Source: JABDFW01 sp035550215 (lineage in GTDB: Bacteria > Bacteroidota > Bacteroidia > Chitinophagales > Chitinophagaceae). From it: a stretch of DNA of 64,000 bases. The notes beneath the pieces were generated by a model that was not told the origin of the DNA, searched no databases, and saw only the letters and a program-made list of their open reading frames with translations. The translations under genes and the position numbers were made by a program. Positions 17,713 to 25,943 of the stretch are shown piece by piece (the first letter of the stretch is position 1; each line of letters begins with the position of its first letter). The stretch spans positions 1 through 64,000 of the forward strand of contig DASZPM010000021.1 of NCBI GenBank assembly GCA_035550215.1, written 5' to 3'.

Positions 17713-20700
17713 TCACTCACTTCTCAGGCTTTTCACCGGGTTGGCTACCGCTGCTTTAATGGCGTGGAAGCTGATGGTAACAAAAGCAATAAGTATCGCT
17801 GCTAACCCTGATAAAAGGAATGTCCAGGGGCTGATATTGATACGATAAGCAAAACCCTGCAGCCACCCGTGCATAAAGTAATAAGCAATGGGTGACGCGA
17901 TGGCCAGCGAGATAATAACCAGTATTAAAAAGTGCCTGCTTAACATAGACACTATGCTTGCGGTGCTTGCACCCAGTACTTTGCGTATCCCTATTTCTTT
18001 TACGCGTTGCTGCGCGGTAAAAATTGCAAGACCAAACAACCCCATGCATGAAATAAATATGGCTATCAGCATGGCAGTGTTCATCAACTGTGCGGTTTTC
18101 TGTTCTTTATCATAAAACTTAGCAATTGTTTGATCGAAAAAAGCGTATTCGAATTTGTTATTGGGATATACCTTTTTCCACGCTCTTTCTACCTGCGCTA
18201 TGGTTTCTTTAAAATTGTCTATGCCTTGTGCCGTGGCTAACTTTATACTAACAGCTCTTTCATTATTCTTTATAGAGGTCATAAAGAATGGCGTTATAAC
18301 TTCATGCAGCGATTTTGAATTAAAATCTTTTACCACGCCAACTATTTGCCGTTTGGAATTTGGCATGCCTATTTCAACCATTTTGCCAATAGCATCCCCC
18401 GGTGTTTTAAATCCCAGCGCCCTGGCGCAAGTTTCATTAACCAGGTATTCTTTTAAAGTATCGGAAGGGGAGAGATTACGCCCTGCTATTATTTTTAAAC
18501 CAAAAAGGGGCACATAATGATTGTCGCAGAAGTCAAATGATGCATCCACCGTGGCACCCCCTGCACCCTTGTAGTCAATAATGGTACCGCCATGCCTTTG
18601 CGCTGCCGGCGTTTGCTGGTGCCGGCTAACCATTTGCACATTGGGTATTGCCCGTAACTCATCACAAAACGCATTGAGCTGGTCAATAGTATTACTCCGG
18701 TCGGTATGTACCGTAACGATAGCATCTTTGTTAAAGCCCATGTCCTTATTCAACAGGAAATGATTTTGCCTGGTAACTATCAATGTGCCTATAATAAATA
18801 CGAGCGATACGGTAAACTGGAATACGATAAGCGTCTTTCTAAGATAGCTTTTGTGGTTAAGCTGCGCTATCCCCTGTCCCTTTAAACTTAATGCAGGCTG
18901 GTATGACGATATCACCCGCGCGGGATAAAAACCGGCTACCAGGGAAGTAATGATGAGTGCAGCACCCAAAAAAAGAAGCACCGGCATGCTGAATACATGT
19001 AAAGCTACGCCTTGTGGTATAACGGATTGAAAGATTGACATGACAGGGGTAACCGCAGCAACAGCGATAATTACCGCGACAGTGGTAATGATACACGTTT
19101 CAATTAAAAACTGGATTGTTAAATTGGTTTTACTGCTGCCTAATACTTTACGCACCCCAACTTCTTTTGCCCTGCGCAACGACTGCGCTGTGGAAAGATT
19201 GATAAAGTTAATGGCAGCTACCAGTAATATAAAGACTGCTATGGCTACCAGGCCATAGAGTGTAGGTAAATGCGCTTGCCGGGAATATGCATCCTCGTAA
19301 CGGTTGTTGAAGTGGACATCTGACAAGGGTTGTAACAGTAAGTGTAATTTTGCCCCACCGGTTTTAATATGCGCCTTAATAAATTGCGGAAACTGTTTTT
19401 CAACCTGGGCAGGCGTTACCCCCTTAGCCAGTTTTACATAGCCTTGAGAATTAAAATCCCACATGCCCCAACTGTGCAGGTCTATATCATCCTGCAAAAA
19501 ACTATATTGAACAGTGGCGAATGAAATAAAATCCTTAAAAGCAAAATCCGTATGCTTATTCCAGTCCTCTACAATGCCGGATATGGTTAACCGTAAAGAA
19601 TCATTGTAAATTACTTGTTTCCCCATAACATCCTGCAAAGGTGCAGTACCGAAATATTTATACACTTCCTCCCTGGAAAGCACCACTTTAAATGGCTCAT
19701 TTAAAGCCGTGGACGGGTCTCCCTGCAGCCACTTATATTGAAATATCTTAAAATATCCGGGTTCCGCCACTATGACGGGAGATGTTTCCTCCCCCTGCTT
19801 TGGTGCAACAAATTTTTTTGCCGTGTTATTGGCGCCCGGTATGGTGACCTTTGCAAAATAGTTGTAAAAACCGGTAACATCCTCAAAACCGCTTACCTCG
19901 TTACGCAGGGTCATGGGTAACGCGCTGATGACAAAGGCTCGGTCGCTCTTTTCACCCTGTTCGTCCACCGAGGATGACACTATCCTGTATATACGTTCTT
20001 TATCCGGGTGAAAGGTATCAAAGCTTAATTCAAAACTGGTTACCAGGTAAATAACCAAACAGGCACAAATACCCACTGACAGGCCAAGGATATTGATGGC
20101 GGTATACACTTTGTTTCTGCTGATGGTGCGCCATGCCATCTTCAAATAATTGCTGATCATAAAATTGCGGTTTAATTTCACATCGTCCCACTTAGGTGTG
20201 GTTTGATGGTTTGAAATTACCGCCGCGGAATATGACAATGGCCTCAAATGATAAGTTGAGACATTATTTTGCCGGCTGCTTTTAAATTCAGCCGGGCTAT
20301 TACCGGTTATTTGCTTAAATGTGCGGTTAAAAGTTGCTTTTGAGTTAAAACCAGCCTCATAAGCAATGCCCAGCAGGGTTATGTTATTATAGGCCGGGTT
20401 TTGCAATTTGGATATTATATCGGTGACGCGATATTCATTCACAAAGTCGTTAAAGTTTTTTTTGAATACCGTATTGATGACTTTTGATAATTCGTGCGGG
20501 TGTATACCGAGTTTTTCAGCGAGCGAGTTTAGGCTCAACTCCGGGTCCTGGTAATACAGGTTAGCTGCCATGGCCCTTTTAACCAACATGCCTTTTGCCC
20601 TAAGTTCTGCCGGTACCGGAGGCTTAACAAGTGAAACCTTTTGTGCGATTGATGCTGCTTGCGGTTTTAAAAAAGCTGCCGCTGCTGTCCAAATGCTTAT

Positions 20701-21390
20701 TATCGCAAAAAAAATATAAAAGGGGTAATAAACATTTGCGCCTAACCGGTTGCCGTACACAAAATAATTAATAACGCCACAAACCATCCACAGGCACCAT
20801 AATAAAGCCGTAAAAGCCAGCAGGCGGCGAAGCCACCGGAATTCAAGTCGCGAACGGTCCATCAAAACGAGTGGCAGCCTGCCGTAAAAACGTTCAATTA
20901 GTTTATTACACCGGTACAGGTAGGTTATTAAAGAAATAAATACCAGCAGTTGTAATACCGGGTTAAATTGCTGAAAGGGCAGCATAACCTGTTCCAGCAG
21001 CAGCGGGCTGAAATGCAGCAAATCCTTCCACCTGAACCTATACTTCGGCCTGGTTATTTTAAGCACATAAAAATACATCAGCGGCCCCAGCGCCAGCAAA
21101 AACTGCATGGGCAGCCTGTTACGGTAAGGCAGGTAAGCGCCCGGCATTATATCAATAGCCAGCACCCGTACCATCCATAATACCATGGTAACAAGGGCGA
21201 GGGCAAGAAACCGGTTTGCGCTGCGGTTAACGGTTTTTACAAACGCCAGCAGCAGGGCAAAAGTTAGCCCGACGAATATCATCCCGAAGAAAAACAGGTC
21301 GTACAGGGTAATATGCAGTGTATAGGTATTCAACCATTCGAAATTAGGCAATTCCTGCCCGAAATATTGAAAGGCCCGGAAAACATGCAA
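17713..21390 (-). CDS. 7TM / AraC-type HTH / FtsX permease fusion protein, tandem paralogue
   Basis: The protein has up to 1225 residues in the same order as its neighbour: seven helices, AraC-type HTH (about 278-368), linker PAAV-like VISNHQTTPKW, and FtsX permease from Met411 (nt 20160; MISNYLKMAWRT) to ANPVKSLRSE. The open frame begins at a TTG at 21390; the TTG at 21351 is aligned with the neighbour's start and is equally likely. Over the first 398 aligned residues the two proteins need no gaps, and the DNA shares long identical runs (61 bases at 17170-17230 and 20987-21047), while the permease parts have clearly diverged. The two genes are in tandem, 178 bases apart. Confidence 0.92.
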   Translation of the reverse strand: MHVFRAFQYFGQELPNFEWLNTYTLHITLYDLFFFGMIFVGLTFALLLAFVKTVNRSANRFLALALVTMVLWMVRVLAIDIMPGAYLPYRNRLPMQFLLALGPLMYFYVLKITRPKYRFRWKDLLHFSPLLLEQVMLPFQQFNPVLQLLVFISLITYLYRCNKLIERFYGRLPLVLMDRSRLEFRWLRRLLAFTALLWCLWMVCGVINYFVYGNRLGANVYYPFYIFFAIISIWTAAAAFLKPQAASIAQKVSLVKPPVPAELRAKGMLVKRAMAANLYYQDPELSLNSLAEKLGIHPHELSKVINTVFKKNFNDFVNEYRVTDIISKLQNPAYNNITLLGIAYEAGFNSKATFNRTFKQITGNSPAEFKSSRQNNVSTYHLRPLSYSAAVISNHQTTPKWDDVKLNRNFMISNYLKMAWRTISRNKVYTAINILGLSVGICACLVIYLVTSFELSFDTFHPDKERIYRIVSSSVDEQGEKSDRAFVISALPMTLRNEVSGFEDVTGFYNYFAKVTIPGANNTAKKFVAPKQGEETSPVIVAEPGYFKIFQYKWLQGDPSTALNEPFKVVLSREEVYKYFGTAPLQDVMGKQVIYNDSLRLTISGIVEDWNKHTDFAFKDFISFATVQYSFLQDDIDLHSWGMWDFNSQGYVKLAKGVTPAQVEKQFPQFIKAHIKTGGAKLHLLLQPLSDVHFNNRYEDAYSRQAHLPTLYGLVAIAVFILLVAAINFINLSTAQSLRRAKEVGVRKVLGSSKTNLTIQFLIETCIITTVAVIIAVAAVTPVMSIFQSVIPQGVALHVFSMPVLLFLGAALIITSLVAGFYPARVISSYQPALSLKGQGIAQLNHKSYLRKTLIVFQFTVSLVFIIGTLIVTRQNHFLLNKDMGFNKDAIVTVHTDRSNTIDQLNAFCDELRAIPNVQMVSRHQQTPAAQRHGGTIIDYKGAGGATVDASFDFCDNHYVPLFGLKIIAGRNLSPSDTLKEYLVNETCARALGFKTPGDAIGKMVEIGMPNSKRQIVGVVKDFNSKSLHEVITPFFMTSIKNNERAVSIKLATAQGIDNFKETIAQVERAWKKVYPNNKFEYAFFDQTIAKFYDKEQKTAQLMNTAMLIAIFISCMGLFGLAIFTAQQRVKEIGIRKVLGASTASIVSMLSRHFLILVIISLAIASPIAYYFMHGWLQGFAYRINISPWTFLLSGLAAILIAFVTISFHAIKAAVANPVKSLRSE

Positions 21391-21565
21391 TTACCATTTT
21401 AACGGGTAACCCCAGCGGTAAAGCAGCTTCATTTACTGGCTAACAGCCAAATGTTCCTGCGGAACAGTAATAAAATAATCTTTTTAATATGTATTTAAGG
21501 CAGTGATGGACCGAAGTTGTTAATTTCGTTTATTCAATTTTCTAGACTCTGTTATCATCGGCTAA

Positions 21566-22999
21566 ATGCTTTTTAACTCTATTGAATTCCTTGTTTTCCT
21601 GCCAATTGTTTTTTTTCTGTATTGGTTTGTGTTTAATAACAATTTGAGACTTCAAAATTTACTGTTAATAGTTGTGAGTTTTATTTTTTACGGCTGGTGG
21701 GACTGGCGGTTTTTAATTCTGCTCGCTTTTGCTTCTTTCACCGATTATTTTGTTGGAATATGGTTAAGCAATGCTATAACCGCGCGAGGCCGAAAATACA
21801 TTATATCTATCAGCATTTGTGTTAATCTGAGCATATTGGCTTTTTTCAAGTATTTTAATTTTTTTGCCGACACTTTTGTTAACGCCTTTGGCTCTGTTGG
21901 GGTGCATATTGAGCCGCGGACGTTAAATATAGTACTGCCTGTGGGCATCAGCTTTTACACGTTTCAAACAATGAGTTATACCATTGACGTGTACAGGAAA
22001 AAAATGCCTGCCACAAAAGACATCCTGCAGTTTTTTGCTTTTGTTAGTTTTTTTCCGCAACTGGTGGCCGGCCCTATTGAACGGGCCTCACATATGTTGC
22101 CGCAATATGCTGTTCCAAGAATTTTTGATTTTTCAAAAGCGAAAGATGGATTGCGGCAGATGCTGGGTGGCTTTGCCAAAAAAATAATTATTGCCGACGG
22201 TTGTGCGACGCTTGTAAATGCAATATTCACTAATTATAAGCATCTTCCGGCCAGTTCGCTGGTTTTAGGCGCATTTTACTTTTGCATACAGATATATTGC
22301 GATTTTTCAGGCTATAGTGACATTGCTATAGGCTCTGCCCGGCTTTTTGGGTTTGACCTTATGCGCAACTTTAACTGCCCTTATCTATCCAGGGATATTG
22401 CCGAGTTCTGGAGAAAATGGCATATTTCTTTATCTACATGGTTCCGCGATTATTTGTATATACCTATAGGTGGCAGCAAGGGCAGTGCCTGGCAAAAAGT
22501 TAGAAATGTTTTTATTATATTTATTGTCAGCGGTTTTTGGCATGGCCCCAACTGGACTTTTATTTTTTGGGGGGCGCTTAATGCAGTTTATTTTTTACCC
22601 TTGTTACTTTCCAACAAGAACAGGGGCCATCTTGATGTTGCGGCGCACAACAGGTTATTGCCATCATTTAGGGAGCTTACAGGCATTGTTTTTACTTTCA
22701 GCCTTACAACATTTGCGTGGATTTTTTTCCGGTCGGCTTCTATTCACGATGCCTTCCTGTATATAGGACGTATGTTTTCACCGTCAATTATGTCACGTTC
22801 AGCATATTTCAGCCCAAAATATCTTTTACTTATTGCTCTGCTTTTTATTGCCGAATGGCTACAGAGAGACAAGCCGCATATTTTATATTTTGAAAATGTT
22901 AAAAGCCCTGTTATACGGTGGGCAACTTATTACGCAATAGTAATTGGCATATTTTTTCTTGGGTCAGCCCAGCAATCATTTATTTATTTTCAATTTTGA
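21566..22999 (+). CDS. MBOAT-family O-acyltransferase (AlgI-like)
   Basis: This 477-residue protein has about ten to twelve hydrophobic helices and the MBOAT motifs: PVGISFYTFQTMSYTIDVYR, the cytoplasmic RKWHISLSTWFRDYLYIPIGG segment and the catalytic-His motif GFWHGPNWTFIFWGAL. AlgI-like proteins pass acetyl groups from the cytoplasm across the membrane to an extracellular polysaccharide. The next gene begins 3 bases later and encodes an SGNH-like partner, the usual two-part arrangement. No polysaccharide synthesis genes are in the window, so the acceptor is unknown. Confidence 0.95.
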   Translation: MLFNSIEFLVFLPIVFFLYWFVFNNNLRLQNLLLIVVSFIFYGWWDWRFLILLAFASFTDYFVGIWLSNAITARGRKYIISISICVNLSILAFFKYFNFFADTFVNAFGSVGVHIEPRTLNIVLPVGISFYTFQTMSYTIDVYRKKMPATKDILQFFAFVSFFPQLVAGPIERASHMLPQYAVPRIFDFSKAKDGLRQMLGGFAKKIIIADGCATLVNAIFTNYKHLPASSLVLGAFYFCIQIYCDFSGYSDIAIGSARLFGFDLMRNFNCPYLSRDIAEFWRKWHISLSTWFRDYLYIPIGGSKGSAWQKVRNVFIIFIVSGFWHGPNWTFIFWGALNAVYFLPLLLSNKNRGHLDVAAHNRLLPSFRELTGIVFTFSLTTFAWIFFRSASIHDAFLYIGRMFSPSIMSRSAYFSPKYLLLIALLFIAEWLQRDKPHILYFENVKSPVIRWATYYAIVIGIFFLGSAQQSFIYFQF

Positions 23000-23002
23000 A
23001 TA

Positions 23003-24112
23003 ATGAAACCCTTTTTATTAAGGCTTAGTGTTTTTTTGCTGCCACTGTTAATTTTATTTTTTGTTCCGGCGTTTACGGTGATAAAAAGCGGGGAAACAAT
23101 GCAGCCGGGGCAACTATATTCAAAGCAATGCGAAAGAAATGGGCTTGTAGGGTTGGCATATTCTTATCCTGTAAAAACATATAAACTCGGGGGAATTAAA
23201 AAAATAAAACCGGCCATTTTAATTGCGGGCAGTTCGCGGGTAATGCAGTTGCGGGGTGATTTTTTTAATACAAAATCCGTATACAATGCGGGTGGCTTCG
23301 TTGCAAACATAGCAGATGCTTTATGCCTGTTAAATAATCTTCCTGCCGGGTATAACCCAAAAATTTTGATACTCGGGCTTGATCAGTATTTTTTTAATGC
23401 TGCCTGGGACAGTGTAGTTATGAAGGGTAGCTGCGATTTAGAGGAAGAAGGAGCAGACCTGCGTTCTTTGATTAAATATAATTTTACCGGTATTTATGCC
23501 GACTATTTTAAAAGAAAAATACTGCCGGGAAAACTGATTACCGGCAATGGTATTGGGTTAAATGCACTAATGAATAATGAAGGCTTCAGGACTGATGGCA
23601 GTTACCGTTACGGGAAGTTGCTTAGCAACCCCACCGCTGATGAAGATTATGGGTTTAAGGATACCTATAAGCGCATAAGCAGCGGTATGGGCCGGTTTGA
23701 GTACGCCACTGATATTAACATGAGGGCGGTGGCCTTGTTGGATAATATTTTAAAAACCTGCGCCGAACGAAATATTCATGTTATTGGTTTTTTACCTGCT
23801 TACCCGCATATAATAGTTGATACTTTAATGAAATTGGGCGACCGGTACAGCTATATGGGGAAACTTGCCGGTGTGCTGAAACCATTGTTTAACAAATACG
23901 GTTTTACCTTTGCCGATTATACTGATGCGGCAACACTTAACGCCGGGCCGGGAGAATTTATTGATGGATTTCATGTAAGTGAAAAGGCGATGCTCAGGTT
24001 AATAATGGATCTATATGCAAGGGACAATATTTTACAACAGTATTGCGACACGGCAAAAATGAAAAGTTTATTTATTAACGCAAAAAGCGACCGCTCAGTT
24101 ATGGGTGATTAA
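23003..24112 (+). CDS. SGNH-like protein, partner of MBOAT acyltransferase
   Basis: This 369-residue protein has one N-terminal membrane anchor (LLRLSVFLLPLLILFFVPAF), so the rest lies outside the inner membrane. Features of SGNH/DUF1574-like folds are the first block with a nucleophile-type serine (ILIAGSSRVMQL) and a late Asp-x-x-His block (FIDGFHVSEKAM). It follows the MBOAT gene by 3 bases and would take over the acyl group for transfer to the glycan, as AlgJ/AlgX do. The family call rests on context and short motifs. Confidence 0.75.
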   Translation: MKPFLLRLSVFLLPLLILFFVPAFTVIKSGETMQPGQLYSKQCERNGLVGLAYSYPVKTYKLGGIKKIKPAILIAGSSRVMQLRGDFFNTKSVYNAGGFVANIADALCLLNNLPAGYNPKILILGLDQYFFNAAWDSVVMKGSCDLEEEGADLRSLIKYNFTGIYADYFKRKILPGKLITGNGIGLNALMNNEGFRTDGSYRYGKLLSNPTADEDYGFKDTYKRISSGMGRFEYATDINMRAVALLDNILKTCAERNIHVIGFLPAYPHIIVDTLMKLGDRYSYMGKLAGVLKPLFNKYGFTFADYTDAATLNAGPGEFIDGFHVSEKAMLRLIMDLYARDNILQQYCDTAKMKSLFINAKSDRSVMGD

Positions 24113-24217
24113 TATATATGGTGTACAGGGTTTAATACTGCATTTTTATGTCTCCACCATCTCCGTGCAGGGCTTATGTGTTGGCAAGTATTTCTACCGA
24201 AAAGAAAATAACCGGGA

Positions 24218-24517
24218 CTATTCTGCCTGTAGCCTATGGATGCTGCTAAGACAGCTCTGACCAAAGCCAATGCTACTATTCTTTTTTAACGGATAAAACG
24301 TTGCTGCATGTATCAGCTTATAATATTCACTCATGCTTACAGCCTCTATAGCTTCTTAAAATGTTTCTCTTTTGTCGGCGTATTCACTATGCCTTCCTAC
24401 GTAAGGCTGTAACACACCCTCATTCATAGGCTGCCAATCAAATATTCCTTCGGAACAGTAAGTATTTTTCATTTCATCTGCACGGGTGATGAGCACATAT
24501 TCTTCCCACGGTTTCAT
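24218..24517 (-). pseudogene. small gene interrupted by an in-frame stop
   Basis: On the minus strand an ATG at 24517 opens a 53-codon frame (starts MKPWEEYVLITRADEM, continues CSEGIFDWQPMNEGVLQPYV) that ends in TAA at 24356-24358. The same frame continues without break for 45 more codons (EAIEAVSMSEYYKLIHAATF, then YPLKKNSSIGFGQ) to TAG at 24218-24220. The composition on both sides of the TAA looks like protein. It may be a decayed 99-residue gene, or a 53-residue gene with fortuitous extension. I do not recognise the family. It lies divergent to the terminase-like gene, 74 bases away. The remainder of the 24113-24591 gap shows nothing else. Confidence 0.4.
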
Positions 24518-24591
24518 CAACTAAAAAAACTTTCAAAAAACAGCGGACAAAACAGCGGTTTTGCTATTTACTGGTATAAAACTTTTGTTGT

Positions 24592-25239
24592 ATGCCGTAC
24601 AAAATGCAGCCTGCTGATGTGCAGGCAAAATTTGAGGAATATCGCCGCCAGTGCGATGATAATATTGAAACCGTGCGTTACCGCGATAAACTGGTGCAGG
24701 TGCCGCGAAAAATTATTTACACCCTTGAAGGGTTTTGCCTGTTTGCCGGGATAGGGGAGGATGACCTGGAGAAATTTGAGAAAAATAAAAACTACAGGGT
24801 AATATTTAAAAACATCCGTTACATGGTGATGTGCCGGAAAATGCATGCGCTGGTAAACGGCGAGGGCAATACCCGCGGCCTTATTTTTGACCTGAAGGTT
24901 AACCATGGTATTGACCCAAAACAGGCGCGCGAGGAAACAGGCTGGAAGGTTACGCTTAACCTTAACCATGATAACGCGGAAAGCCTGCAAGACGGCGGGA
25001 AGAAAAACAGTGAAGGCGCAAAACCCATAAGCCCGACGGAAGGTAAGGAAGCCGGAGCAACATTGGACAAGGCAGTGATTGGGGAACGCGAAACCGGAAA
25101 ACAGCAACAGGGGCAGCCTGCCGGAACGCAAAGCCCTGCGGTAGTAAATAATGGGTTTATAAGCCTGAACAAGGCGCCGGCCAATGCAGCGCCGGGGCCA
25201 CCAAAGCCGGAGAAGATGAACCCGTATAGCGTATGGTGA
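24592..25239 (+). CDS. orphan phage terminase small-subunit (gp3-like) homologue
   Basis: This 215-residue protein resembles the gp3-type DNA-packaging family: MPYKMQPADVQAKFEEYRRQC at the start, a helix-turn-helix-like block (PRKIIYTLEGFCLFAGIGEDDLEKFEKN), and FDLKVNHGIDPKQ near residue 105, where family members usually have a DLG-like segment. From about residue 125 it becomes low complexity, rich in Gly, Gln, Pro and Lys. Terminase small subunits recognise phage DNA for packaging, but no large terminase, portal or other phage gene is in the window. It may be a prophage remnant or a domesticated DNA-binding protein. The octamer array begins 1 base after its stop codon. Confidence 0.65.
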   Translation: MPYKMQPADVQAKFEEYRRQCDDNIETVRYRDKLVQVPRKIIYTLEGFCLFAGIGEDDLEKFEKNKNYRVIFKNIRYMVMCRKMHALVNGEGNTRGLIFDLKVNHGIDPKQAREETGWKVTLNLNHDNAESLQDGGKKNSEGAKPISPTEGKEAGATLDKAVIGERETGKQQQGQPAGTQSPAVVNNGFISLNKAPANAAPGPPKPEKMNPYSVW

Positions 25240-25240
25240 G

Positions 25241-25456
25241 GAAGACCGGAAGTCGGGAAGTCTGAAAGACCGGAAGTCCAAAAGACGGGAAGTCCGGAAG
25301 ACCGGAAGTCCGAAAGACGGAAAGTCGGGATGTCTGAAAGACGGGAAATCCGGAAGTCCGAAAGAGGGGAAATCCGGAAGTCCGAAAGACGGGAAGACCG
25401 GAAGTCGGGAAGCCCGGAAAATGGGAACTAAGAAAGCCGGGAAGACCGGAGTTGGA
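25241..25456. repeat. tandem array of about 27 degenerate octamers
   Basis: From 25241 the sequence divides without a gap into 8-base units close to GAAGTCCG and AAAGACGG, often alternating. The first 26 units (to 25448) are clear and the last (to 25456) is degenerate. The 8-base register is kept throughout with substitutions only. There are no spacers, so it is not a CRISPR array. It starts 1 base after the stop codon of the terminase-like gene. Because the unit contains no stop on the minus strand, that strand is open and would give an 8-residue repeat (LPDFPSFG-like). From 25457 to 25656 I see nothing definite. Confidence 0.9.
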
Positions 25457-25656
25457 AAATTAAGCAAAGAGAGAGCGGGGCGGTAACGGCAGTAAAAAAA
25501 CAGGCGTGAACGCGGAAAAAATTGAAGCTGCTTTCTATGTAAAATATTGATAATTAATTTTTTAGATGTTTTTGCTTTCCTCCTTTTTTGACACAGGTTA
25601 TTTGGAATGCAGGAAATAGGGAATTTGATACGTGATACGATGGGGGTGCAAAAGAG

Positions 25657-25685
25657 AAAGCCTCCTGAGGAATCAGGAGGCTTTT
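25657..25685 (+). terminator. intrinsic terminator-like hairpin
   Basis: Arms AAAGCCTCCTGA (25657-25668) and TCAGGAGGCTTT (25673-25684) are perfectly complementary with a GGAA loop, followed by TTAAA. The hairpin has A-rich and T-rich flanks, so it could act in both directions. The gene it serves is unclear; the nearest upstream is the terminase-like gene with its octamer array. A very short frame (MRKTPKF) follows at 25711, without further support. Confidence 0.6.
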
Positions 25686-25806
25686 AAACCACTAACTGCT
25701 GAAAAAATAATGAGAAAAACACCAAAATTTTAAACCGCTCTATGTATGCTCTGTTTCTTATTTAATGATTGCAATAACAAATGTAGGTACGTTGTAAAGG
25801 TTTAAT

Positions 25807-25843
25807 TGTGACTTATGTCACCAATAAACATGATGATTATCAT
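25807..25843. promoter_or_regulatory. two CRP/FNR-like palindromes upstream of alcohol dehydrogenase
   Basis: TGTGA-CTTATG-TCACC at 25807-25822 fits the CRP form TGTGA-N6-TCACA with one mismatch. ATGAT-GATT-ATCAT at 25830-25843 is a perfect inverted repeat of the FNR form (TTGAT-N4-ATCAA). They lie 101-137 bases before the dehydrogenase start. The same core TGATGATTATCA is found before the divergent usp gene at 28274-28285. Binding by a CRP/FNR protein is inference; no such gene is in the window. Confidence 0.55.
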
Positions 25844-25943
25844 TATTTGAATATTGATTAAGAAGAAATTTACAGGGGCATGCCAGGGCATGGATTAGCT
25901 GGAATTAAAAAAATTATTACTATAACAATTACAAATAACGCAC

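Noticed and set aside
13914..21390. Frameshift or assembly join as cause of the HTH-FtsX fusion
   Set aside because: The same junction and linker occur in three separate genes in the window, so a chance error is very unlikely.
25241..25456. Possible CRISPR array
   Set aside because: The units are 8 bases long with no spacers and no cas genes are nearby.
24568..25467. Long minus-strand open frame with 8-residue repeats (LPDFPSFG-like)
   Set aside because: It arises because the octamer unit has no stop in this frame, and most of the rest is antisense to the terminase-like gene. No start, family or context supports a protein.
25711..25734. Seven-codon frame MRKTPKF after the hairpin, as a leader peptide
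   Set aside because: There is no run of regulatory codons, no alternative hairpin set, and the next gene is more than 200 bases away.
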